Positions 11,941-22,142 of a stretch of 64,000 bases of DNA are shown piece after piece; position 1 is the stretch's first letter; the number at the start of each line of letters is the position of its first letter. Under the pieces are notes generated by a model. It was given only the letters and a program-made list of their open reading frames with translations. It had not been told where the DNA came from and made no database searches. The position numbers and the translations under genes are program-made. Location of the stretch: contig CM033718.1 of the NCBI GenBank assembly GCA_019671005.1, positions 124,001 to 188,000 of the forward strand, in the 5' to 3' direction. This DNA is from Hibiscus mutabilis. Lineage: Eukaryota > Streptophyta > Magnoliopsida > Malvales > Malvaceae.

Positions 11941-14900
11941 CTAGGAACAGCGGTTTATTGTCAATCCCAATCCGAGGAACAGTTCTGTTTCCACCTCCGA
12001 GTTCTGTCTGCTGCATGTTAGAGCTTCGTTCTGTTCAGTTGAATGTGTTTTAGATACAAGTATACGCAATGAACACAACACAAAGATACTCGAAATGTTT
12101 ACAAAATCATCGTATACTTATGTCCGGATGAAAGAAATATCACCTTTGCAGATAACTTTGCATTCTCTTCTAGCATAAATCTTTCCTGGATTTGGATGAA
12201 CACACGAAACATCACTCAATAAGATTGCCTATGTAACATGTTAGCAGCTGCATGTTTGTATAGCCATCATACCTTAGCTTTTAGTTGCTCTATCTGCTCC
12301 TGGAACAAATGGCCCTGCAACATGTACCACATGGCAAATTAATCATCTTAATTCGATTAGAACCATTGATTTCATATACGTGTTTTATATATACTACAGT
12401 GGTATAAAATGTTGCAGAGCTAACCTTTCTTGCCCTAATGTTTCGTAAGCTGCGTTCGAGCTGGCTTTCAACCTCCTTAAGTTCCTCTATAGAGCACGAA
12501 CCAAGACATTTACCCAACATCTTTCTGATACAACAAAAATCCTCGTTTCAGACAGATCTTACATCTTTGAGAATTGCTTACTAAAATATATGTAAGAAGG
12601 CTAATGATGTTTTGGCTTAACAGCAAGGTCCGAGTAAATTATGCGTGGTTTGTTTCTAGATTTATTCTGGTTTTCCAACACACATAAGTTATGTCTAGAT
12701 TTATTCTCATCTATATCTTAATATATTTCAATTAATTAATACGATCATGTTTTATAATGATTTTTTGCTATTGTAACTATGAAAAAATGAAGGAAGAAAC
12801 ATGTAATTAGATCATTAACCTTTGAGAAACTTCGAGAAGCTCGATCTTCTTGGCCATATTTTCTGCTTCAAGCCTCAGTTGCTGCATGTTACAAGCAAAT
12901 CATTCTAAAAATATACATGTTAACATGCAAATAACTGTTCAATTTTAAAAAAATAATTTTGAAATTAGAAGCTTTAAATTTCAAAATCTCATTAAACCAA
13001 AATTGCTCATTGTTGGTTTCAATTTTTTTTAGAAAAAATGTAAAAATCACCTATCTTATATTCGGAGTATCAAACTGTATTCAACCATAATTTGAATATA
13101 TATCTTTTTCAATATCATTCTAATTTTATCAAATGTCTTCGAAGGGACAACTTGAATATTTATTATGGATGTTTGTTTTCAATCCTGCAATTTTTTTCTT
13201 CAAATCTTTGATCATCCAACATGTATTCTACTGTGTCGGGTTCAAGTCGGAGTTAGATACCTTCTCGATACCAGGACATTCTTGTGATTAATATTTGTGC
13301 TTCATATAGAGAATTTGAACAACATTGAATTCTAACCTGAATGTATTGTTCCGTGTCGGGGATATCAGTTTGGGCTTCCCTCTTACACTTACGACATCGT
13401 TCTATTGTTTTTTGCATGTTACAACGTACAAAACACAATATAAAATCAGTCACTAATATAATATAATATCTTAAACATAATTAGAATACACAAATATTAT
13501 AGGAATATGCAGATTGTAAAGTCTAATATTGAAAAAGAAAGTTTGAGAATATTGAACGTTGATAGACATTTTTCAGTTCTACATGCATATAGATAATAAC
13601 ATTTTTGGGGTAGGAAAGGATAATGGTTATCCAAAGGTTTAATTTGGGAATGGTCTAAAAATTTCAATAAATCATTTATATATTAAAGTAGTATATCTTA
13701 GCTAAAGGCAAGTGGAGCCTCTTCATCAGGAATACTAATGCTCTATGTTACTTAGATTTAATAGCAAGTGTTAGATATGAATGTGTATTCGACATGGCTA
13801 TGATTAGATTTTTCTATGTTTTTTCATATATTTAGAGAATTTTAGGAGGTCGTATCCTTATAACTAAGTGTCAGATATGAGCATTGAACATGATTACTCT
13901 ATGAAAAATGAAGAGTCCAAACAACATAGTCCATGCCTACGTGTTAAAGCATTGTGGTACTTATGCATTCCTTTTCCTTGGCTTGTGATAGTCTAGATAT
14001 GGTCTGCTAACTTAGTGTGCGGTGAGAATGCATTTAAGACAAGTTTAAATACGGTCGGAGTAATAGTAATCAAGTCAAATTATGTCTTCACCTCATTTCG
14101 AATGAGTATGTTTTAACTTATGTATGAACTTTTTTGGTAGAAAGAAAAGCCTCATAGCGACAAAATAGAGTGTCTGATGTCAAGTCCACAAAGACAATGC
14201 ATGGCTTGTGAGACATCAAAGCAAGCATGAACTTGAAGATAAAGTACAATGAAGCTATTAGGAAGCCATTGTCAATAGCATCAAGTTACTTGGAAATGAG
14301 TTTAGCGGCAGAAGTGTTGTCGGAAAAGGTTATTACAATGAGAAAGAAATAAGGGTAAAAGTAAAACATTTCATCTCTTGAAGAGTCAAGAGACTTGTTC
14401 TTGTATTACTAATAAGAGGAAACCAAGTGGCAAGAACATGCCAATTAGTGATTACGATGTATTTCAGGCTAAGAGCAAAGAAAAGGAAGGGAGTTCATAC
14501 ACTAAGGAAAACTTGAATGTCAAAAGAAAGAAATAACGGAGATACAAGCACCTTTGTTGTTCGGACTCTACATTTTTCTAGAAATATTCGTGTCCTACAC
14601 TCATATTCGACACATAGATACGAAGATACCTCTTAAGCATGAGCTGGTCTAATTGTGGAAACTATATCCTATAGCACAAAAGGCTTGAACACATTAGAAG
14701 GCGTGCCATCTCTCCAATTTACAAATATGCAGTGGTTAATTAAGAATGTTTAATTGAAAATCTAGTCATTGAACCAGAACTAACTCACTGTTGGTGACTT
14801 GGTTCCCAGACACTCTTGCTAGGCTTGCAAAACCCAAAAAGACAATCAATTCATTACAAGACAAGGACTGAAAACAAAGCCTGACAACGTAGTTTCAAGG

Positions 14901-15833
14901 GATGAAATGGTCTATTCCAAGTCTTCAGCATACTGAATGAAACTAAAAAAAAACACAAACAGAAAACTAGAAGCACATGAATATAATAAGGATTCCTAGG
15001 ACTTGATCATAGAACTTACATACCCTTTTGCTTTTGTTCTTCCCAAAACCCCAAAAAGAAAGCCAAAAAAAAAACAGACACCAAGTGTAAGATTTGCCAA
15101 ATAAGGTAGTCAATGAGAACAGAAAATCCACCATAAATGTGCAACATTTGAAGCTTGTTTTGAATGTACAAGCAATAAAAAACTGAATTGGTGGGGAAGA
15201 TGTGATTAAGACCAAACGAGAAAAGAGAGTCAGAAAAACAATTATAGCCCAACATCATCATACAGCGCAGTCCTAAACTAATGTAGATACCCATAATTTA
15301 CTGCTACAAAACGCATTCATATACGAACTTCACCCAAAAAAAAAAAATTCAAAATCTACTAGAAAAATTTTAGGTGAGGCACCCTTAGACTAGACTAAAT
15401 TCTTACAACAAACACAAATTCTTCCTCAAATAATAAGAATTTAGGTTATAATATAAATTCTTATCTATGTCAAAATACCAAGTTGATAAAAATTCATGTA
15501 ATTACACAAATTCTTACCCAATCCTATACAAATTCTTACAAAAATAATAAAATTTATGTAAAGTCGTATTTTAGCATCACCTTAAGGTGCCTCGCCCTAA
15601 AATTTCTCAATCTATGTGAGGCAAAGATGGAGAATTAACGAAGAAACATACTTAGAACTTGAGAACTCATAGAGTTTTCCGCCATGTGAAAATATGATGA
15701 CAGCAACTTCAGCATCACATAGAACATATAGCTCGTACGCCTTCTTCAACAGCCCGCTCCGACGCTTGGAGAAGGTCACTTGCCGGCTTGTTGCATTTTC
15801 GATTCGTTTCATCTGAATTTTTCTTCTCACCAT
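11941..15833 (-). CDS. MIKC-type MADS-box transcription factor, SOC1/AGL42 clade; intron 1 acceptor altered
   Basis: Nuclear DNA-binding regulator; the SOC1/TM3 clade acts mainly in flowering control. Exons on the minus strand: 15833-15652 (MADS domain), 13418-13337, 12881-12820, 12524-12425, 12314-12273, 12185-12144, 12030-11941. The 82/62/100/42/42-bp middle exons are the standard MIKC pattern. Sum 600 bp, 199 residues. It starts [18 protein letters not shown], carries a K-box ([17 protein letters not shown], then [18 protein letters not shown]) and ends with the SOC1-type motif [10 protein letters not shown]. Oddities: Arg4 replaces the usual Gly, ELYVLCDAE replaces ELSVLCDAE, and the base pair before exon 2 is AA instead of AG. 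All other splice sites are canonical. It may be a failing gene or use another acceptor. A 5' UTR intron may end at gcag just before the ATG. Confidence 0.85.
15362..15607. mobile_element. MITE-like inverted-repeat element inside MADS-box intron 1
   Basis: Terminal inverted repeats: aaattttaggtgaggcaccc at the left and its near complement ggtgcctcgccctaaaattt at the right. The core is rich in aaattcttac. Flanks aatctact and aatctatg could be a worn 8-bp target duplication. It lies about 45 bp inside intron 1, next to exon 1 of the MADS-box gene. Confidence 0.7.
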
Positions 15834-18040
15834 TTCCTGCTTTTTACCATGAAAACTCAAACGTTTAAAAAATGCTGCAAACCCTAGAAAAAGCTTAAAA
15901 CAGCAAGAAGAATACTCGCCAAAGTTTTGGTTTTTTGCTCAGAAAAAAAATAAAAAATTATTGATTGAGATCAAGAAGAAAAGCACTTCAATAGTTCTTC
16001 TAGACGAACCCGGGTATAAAGGCCAGATATGTATAGCATCCCAACAGGAAAACCCAGAAAGATTCCCAATGGAATCAAAGCTTAAGAAGAAGGAAAGAAT
16101 CAGAAACCCTAAAGGATTAAAAGAGCAAAAAGAGTGGAATTCTTTCTATTTTTGATATATCAATCTCTTTAACTTCAAACTACAAATCAAACCCTAGTCG
16201 ATTTTCTCTTTATATCTTCAAACATTTATAGAAACAATAATTGCCCAAAAAGTGACAATAAGAAAAAGATTGTGATTAGAAGAGATTCAATAAGACTGGT
16301 TCAGGGTGAGGGCTTTGTCTTTGTGCTTTTTTTAGTAAAACTACGGAAGAAAAGGAACCAACAAAATAAGTAATACTAAATACTAATGATGTTTTTAGGC
16401 AGTAGGTAATTGGACAGAACAACACAGAGAAGAAAGCTAGGGAAAAAAAAAACATCATTGTACGATGACGTGCAGCTTCCACCAATGGCATTTCGACTCT
16501 TCAACATTTCCATAGTGGCGAATGGTGGCAAACATGTCACGTGTATAGTCTTGTATGGAGAGTCAGCCATTACTTTCACAAATCTCCTAACTTGGAACTA
16601 GAAAGATTATTATTTTTAGTGAGGATTGCTTGCTTAAGTTACTTTTTAATGTTTTGTTTTTAAATTAAACTTATAAATTTATCAATATATTTGATGTTTA
16701 ATATGGCACATACCTTTTGACCAGACACGTGTATCCTACGGATAAAGTTATTTAAATTTTGGTCTCATATAATAAATATTATTTTATTTTTTGTTATAAC
16801 TTTTTTTATAACATCTACAAAATGCAAAATTGAAAATTTACTCAGCTTATTCTTTAATTTATGAGTTTAATTTATGGATTATAGGGTAGGGAATTATGAT
16901 TTAAGATATGGAGTTTCGGTATTATGGTTAGAAGTTAATGTCTAAAATTTAGGGTTTATGATATATAATCTAAGATTTTTTATTGTCGGTGCATCAAATA
17001 TTATATATTTTTTGATTAAATAGAGAAGTATTATATTATTATAGCAAAAATTGAACACATACAAGACGAGACAATATAAACATTCAATCAAATATTATAT
17101 GTTAAATTAGTTGAAAAATATTTTATTTGAAAAAAAAACAAAGTGGTGGGACAATGATTATTGTTCTCGTAACTGCAGTGAAAATTGTGATTGGTTAAAG
17201 GAAAGCAAAGGGCGCCATTAATTGGTTGAAACTTGAAATAGTATATTTGGATGTGGGTGATGATGCTACGGCAGGCTATTTGGTGCTGGGTCTGTTTTAC
17301 CCTGTTGGTAGATTGGTCCTAGGTTGTTTATAATTATAATTATTACAATTTTTTTACATTTTTACGAAGTTTAAATTTAATTTTAATCATGTTTCTAGTA
17401 ATTTTTTATACTTTAACGCTAAAAAATATAAAAATTAAATTTTAAGTTCTAACTTTAAATTTCAAATCCTAAACCATACGCCCTATACCCTAAAAAATAC
17501 ACCCTACCCAAATTTCCTAAACACTAACTACAATTCCTAACATTAAACCCTAAACTCTAAACTTAATTTTTAGCGTGAGGACGTAAATAGGGGCAATGAA
17601 AAGGGTAGAAGATTTCTACCCATAATATATAATGTGTATTTAAAGGCTAATTCGCCACACAAATTAATGTATTACATAAGCAAAATACACACTCTTTCTT
17701 GTAGTTATATTATTGATTAATTAAGTAGAAATTACAAAGTTTAATGCTTATGGTTATTACATTAAATAGCAAGCCGACCAACCCTACAAGACAACAACAC
17801 AGGAGCCGAAATAACACAAATCAAGCAGGGCTTGTCTTGTTTTAATGTTCCTCAGCACAAACAATTTCTTTTTAAAAAATTATAAAATCTAGTGAAATGT
17901 TTAAAAGACTTTGGTAATTACCAGTTTTTCGTACAATTAAACATATTGTGTTCTCGATGGTGTTGTAAAAATATCCAGATGTCATGTCTAATTAACTATA
18001 TTCAAATAACTCTAAATTGTATATATATCGTAAAGAGATG
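15834..18040. other. Upstream region of the MADS-box gene and AT-rich spacer
   Basis: The first 500 bases (minus-strand sense) are presumably the 5' leader and promoter of the MADS-box gene, including ccctaaag/ccctag-rich leader sequence near 16100-16200. Beyond 16600 the DNA is very AT-rich, with degenerate telomere-like ccctaaa words at 17460-17570. No gene is supported. Confidence 0.45.
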
Positions 18041-18460
18041 GAATTATTAAACTTTTTTTTAAAAATTTATTATGGATTATAAATTTAAATAGAATAACAT
18101 ACCCACGGAGATGTGTGGGAGTTTAAATGAAGCCCATAAAGAATTTCCATATCAGGCTTTGATTAATCGAACCCAAACTAACTGCCGTATAAAACGGTCA
18201 ACGAGGAGTGGCATAGACGTCAATACGGAAGAAATCGGATGCCATTTGGGAAAATCAGACAAAATCGTTTATCTACGTGTCACGACTCTGAGATCAGCAA
18301 CTTCACGAGATTCTGGTCTCACGGTCACGGTTCTCCATAAGCCAAAAATATAAATAAAACAACTCGATTTTTCTTCCCCCACATTGGCTCACACCTTTCC
18401 TCCCTCCCCTTTCTTTCTGCACCGAGTTGGTTGTATTGTAAAACCAGCTCAACTCGTCAA
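18041..18460 (+). promoter_or_regulatory. Probable original promoter of the PGAP3-like gene, cut off by the retrotransposon
   Basis: Unlike its surroundings this stretch is fairly GC-balanced, contains promoter-like words (ctacgtgtcacg near 18274, a TATA-like aaatataaataaa at 18346-18358) and then a pyrimidine-rich leader-like run to 18460. It ends where the LTR element begins. The nearest plus-strand gene resumes on the other side, at 30858 onward, with leader-like sequence and an ATG at 31006. The simplest reading is that the element split a promoter/leader from its gene. This is inference. Confidence 0.45.
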
Positions 18461-19707
18461 TGTCATTTTCGCTAAAAAAACGTTTTATCTATTGTCTTTT
18501 GTTTTGAAAATAATGTCTTCCGTGGGGTTTTAAAGAAATTCGTATTTTATTTAAGAAAATAGAGTCGCCACCGGCCACTTAGGTAGGCCGGACACCATAA
18601 AACCAGAGATTTAAAAACTGTTGGGGTTCGGGAGTCGGTTACGGATGGGAAAGGATTAGCACCTTCACACCGCTCAAAATTGGTACTTTAATAATTACCG
18701 CTTTATTAAAATTAAACTTCTCGGATTAAAGTGACGATTAATTTAAAATTTGGTTATAAGTGCGGGTAAACTTTAAAAGCCCTGTTATTCGAGAGTAAAC
18801 GCCCAACCACCATCACTACGCTTGATACTGGCCCCATTTACGCTCGGATAAAAGGGCAACGCATTGACAATTAATATCTCAAAATGCAACTTAAGACATG
18901 GCAAACATAAATAAATACAAAGCGATAAAAATATGAATAAATACTAACATAATAAAATACTAATCTAACATAAATAAAATACTAATCCGAAACATACATA
19001 CATAAATATTAATCTAACACATAAAAAATGAATCTAACATAAATAAAACATTAATCTAAAACACAAATAAATATTAATCTAACACATAAACAAAAATGAA
19101 TCTAACATAAATAAAATAGTAATCTAAAACATAAATTTAAAACATAATAAATACTAATCTAAAACATAAATAAACATACAAACAAAAAAATAAGAATACA
19201 ATTTTAAAACAACTAATACTTCATTAAATTATGAAAATTACAACATAAATAAACAGGGAAGAAAATATACCTAACTAAGAGCTCGAATGACGAACCCCGA
19301 CTGAACCCCACCGAGATCTACCACGACCTCTCCAAAAATATTAACTAGATCGGACCTAAAATAGGACCCCGATCGAACCGGTTAGGACCGAGGGGACTGC
19401 CCCCGGTCCTTGGCTACCCGAGAGCATAGCTCTCTTATGGGGCATGCCTTGGCCGGCTCTCAATTTTTGCGTGAATTGCCCCCTCATGCCTCCTATTTAT
19501 AGGCAATTGAGAGGCTTATGGGGGTGATGTGGTCATCCCAAAACCACACAATTTTTTTTTTATTTTTTAACATTTTTTTTTAATTTTCACTTTTTATATT
19601 ATATTTTTATTATTATTTTCTTGATTTTTCATTAATTTTATATTAATAATATTACTATTAAAATAATACTAATAACACTAAAACCCGGTCAAAAATGAGT
19701 GATTACA
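18461..19707 (-). repeat. 3' LTR (left copy)
   Basis: On the minus strand it begins TGTAATCACTC at 19707 and matches the right copy along its length. Its far end differs from the other LTR in the last bases: the right copy ends gacatcgctaca, while here the match stops at gacat, so the terminal 7-8 bases are missing or changed. Shared landmarks include gagtcgccaccggccactt and the aatctaacataaat-rich block. Confidence 0.88.
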
Positions 19708-19722
19708 GTTGCCCCTATTTGC
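19708..19722 (-). other. Polypurine tract of the LTR element
   Basis: The minus strand reads gcaaataggggcaac directly before the TGTAATC start of the 3' LTR, the expected place and composition for the plus-strand primer of a retrotransposon. Confidence 0.7.
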
Positions 19723-19857
19723 TTGTTCTTGTGAAACGAGAACAAAGCAAAGATCAAAAACACTCATTTTTGACCTACTTCCTTGTCTTTGGCTTCGGAA
19801 TCACGTGTTCTTCTGGAACTCTCCGCTCTTCCTTAGCTGAATCTTCAGGCTTGTAAG

Positions 19858-20250
19858 CTCTTCCTATATAGAACTTCGTCACCTTCCGATCTTGGAGCTA
19901 CAGGCTCTTCCTATATAGAACCCTTCACTCTGAAGTCTCGAGTTATGAGTCCCTACTATATAGAACTTTTCACTCTGAGACGGTAAAGCTTAGAGTCCTT
20001 CCTATATAGAACTATTCGCCTTCAACACGGCGGGTTTTTCCTATATAAAACCTTATGCGTCACAGATGGATTATTCCGACTGGGAGTTCCTCCTATATAG
20101 AACTGTTAGTCTTCAAACCATGGAGCCGTCAGTCCTCCCTATATAGAACTTTTAGCTTCTGAAATCTCGTAGTTACGGGTTCTTCCTATATAGAAACTTT
20201 CACTGCGAGGGCTTGAAAATACAGGCCATTCCTATATAGAACCTTTATCT
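19858..20250. repeat. Short tandem array with a ctatatagaac core
   Basis: Nine copies of a diverged repeat of roughly 40-55 bp, each centred on tcctatatagaac. The cores fall near 19862, 19910, 19953, 19999, 20038, 20092, 20138, 20185 and 20230; one reads ctatataaaacc. Between cores the sequence is less conserved (cttcgtcacc, cttcactctga). It lies in the retrotransposon just inside the 3' LTR. Each core resembles a TATA word on both strands. Confidence 0.85.
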
Positions 20251-20254
20251 TCGA

Positions 20255-20365
20255 ATTTTTCTTTTCTCTTTTTTTCCTTTTTCCCTCTTTTTTTGCTCAT
20301 TTTTCTTTTTTCTCTTTTTTTCTTCTCTATTTTTTTCTATCTCGTTTTCTTTCTCTTTTTTTACA
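20255..20365. repeat. Pyrimidine-rich tract
   Basis: Almost pure C/T on the plus strand (tttttctctttttttcttct type), separating the two tandem arrays inside the retrotransposon. Confidence 0.8.
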
Positions 20366-20395
20366 AGGCCGTTGATATCTTTGGACTCACGCTAC

Positions 20396-22050
20396 TAAAG
20401 CCGCTACATCATGCCCGAAGGACTTATTGATGGCCCGAATGACTTATCACCATGCTCGAAAGACTTAATGGTGACCCGAAGGACTTAACACTGTGCCCGA
20501 AGGACTTACCGATGACCTTAAGGATTTAACATCTGGTCTCACACTGCTATGGCTGCCGTCATCTGGCCTCACGCTACTATGGCTACCGCATCATGCCCGA
20601 AGGACTTACTGATGGCTCGAAGGACTTATCACCACGCTCGAAAGACTTACTGGTGGCCCGAAAGACTTAACACCGTCCCCGAATGACTTACCGATGACCC
20701 GAAGAATTTAACATCTGGGTCTCACGCTGCTATGGCTGCCGATCTTTCTGGACTCACGCTACTAAGGTTGCTGCATCATGCCCGAAGGACTTACTGATGG
20801 CCTGAAGGACTTATCACCATGCTCGAAAGACTTACTGGTGGCCTGAAGGACTTACCAATGACCCGAAAGATTTAACATATGGGCGTCACACTGCTATGGC
20901 TGCCGATCTTTCTGGACTCACGCTACTAAGGCTGTCGCATCATGCCCGAAGGACTTACTGATGGCCCGAAGGACTTATCACCATGCTCGAAAGACTTATT
21001 GTGGCCTGAAGGACTTAACACCGTGCCCAAAGGACTTACCGATGACCCGAAGGATTTAACATCTGGGCCTCACGCTGCTATGGCTGCCGATCTTTCTGGA
21101 CTAAAGCTATTAAGCCTGCCGCATCATGCCCGAAAGACTTACAGATGGCCCGAAGGACTTATCACCATGCTCGAAAGACTTACTGGTGGCCCGAAGGACT
21201 TAACACCTTGCACGAAGGACTTACCGATGACCCGAAAGATTTAACATCTGGCCTCACGCTGCTATGGCTGCCGATCTTTCTGGACTCACGCTACAAAGGC
21301 TGCCACACCATGCCCGAAGGACTTGTCACCATGCTCGAAAGACTTACTGGTGGCTCGAAGGACTTAACATCGTGCCCGAAGAACTTACCGATAACTCGAA
21401 GGATTTAACATCTGGGCCTCACGCTGTTGTGGCTACCGATATTTCTGGACTCGCGCTACTAAGGCTGCCGTATCATGCCCGAATGACTTACTGATGGCCC
21501 AAATAACTTATCACCATGCTCGAAAGACTTACTGGTGGCTCGAGGACTTAACACCGTGCCCAAATAACTTACCGATGACCCGAAAGATTTAACATCTGGG
21601 CCTCACGCTGCTATGGTTGCCGATCTTTCTGGCCTCACGCTACTAAGGCTGCCGCATCATGCCCGAATGACTTACTGATGGCCCGAAGGACTTAACACCG
21701 TACCCGAAAGACTTACCGATGACCCGAAGGATTTAACATATGGGCCTCACACTGCTGTGGCTGCCGATATTTCTGGACTCACACTACTAAGGCTGCCGCA
21801 TCATGCCCGAATGACTTACTGATGGCTCGAAGGACTTAACACCGTGCCCGAAGGACTTACCGATGACCCGAAGGATTTAACATATGGGCCTCACGCTGCT
21901 ATAGCTGCCAATCTTTCTGGATTCACACTACTAAGGCTGCCGCATCATGCCCGAAGGACTTAACACCGTGCCGGACTTAACACCGTGCCCGAAAGACTTA
22001 CCGATGACCTGAAAAATTTAACATCTGGCCTCACGCCGTTGTGGCTGCCG
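20396..22050. repeat. Nested minisatellite: about 21-bp subunits in about 184-bp higher-order units
   Basis: The small unit is a variant of gcccgaaggacttaccgatg. Six or so small units plus a linker (tctggactcacgctactaag) form a larger unit that begins at the word catcatgcccga. These starts fall near 20407, 20589, 20774, 20938, 21122, 21306, 21471, 21655, 21799 and 21942, giving spacings of 182, 185, 164, 184, 184, 165, 184, 144 and 143. Spacings drop by about 20 or 40, that is by whole subunits. Open frames through the array repeat peptides such as GLTDGPKDL but have no known domain, and I read them as by-products of repeat periodicity. Confidence 0.92.
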
Positions 22051-22142
22051 TCATTTTCCTTTCTTTAGTAAATTCTTTGACAATTCTTCAAATACCTGTC
22101 TAGAAACAAGCAAAAATTGATATGCCTCTATCTATATGATGC

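Noticed and set aside
18041..18358. 80-codon frame at 18111-18353 as a small gene
   Set aside because: No domain, and the stretch looks like promoter DNA for the gene now beyond the retrotransposon.
20942..21494. Overlapping open frames of 76-100 codons with repeated GLTDGPKDL-like peptides
   Set aside because: They follow from subunit lengths near a multiple of three in the minisatellite, occur in several frames at once and have no start context or known domain.
20396..22050. CRISPR-like array
   Set aside because: Subunits are contiguous without unique spacers, and the sequence is plant nuclear DNA inside a retrotransposon.
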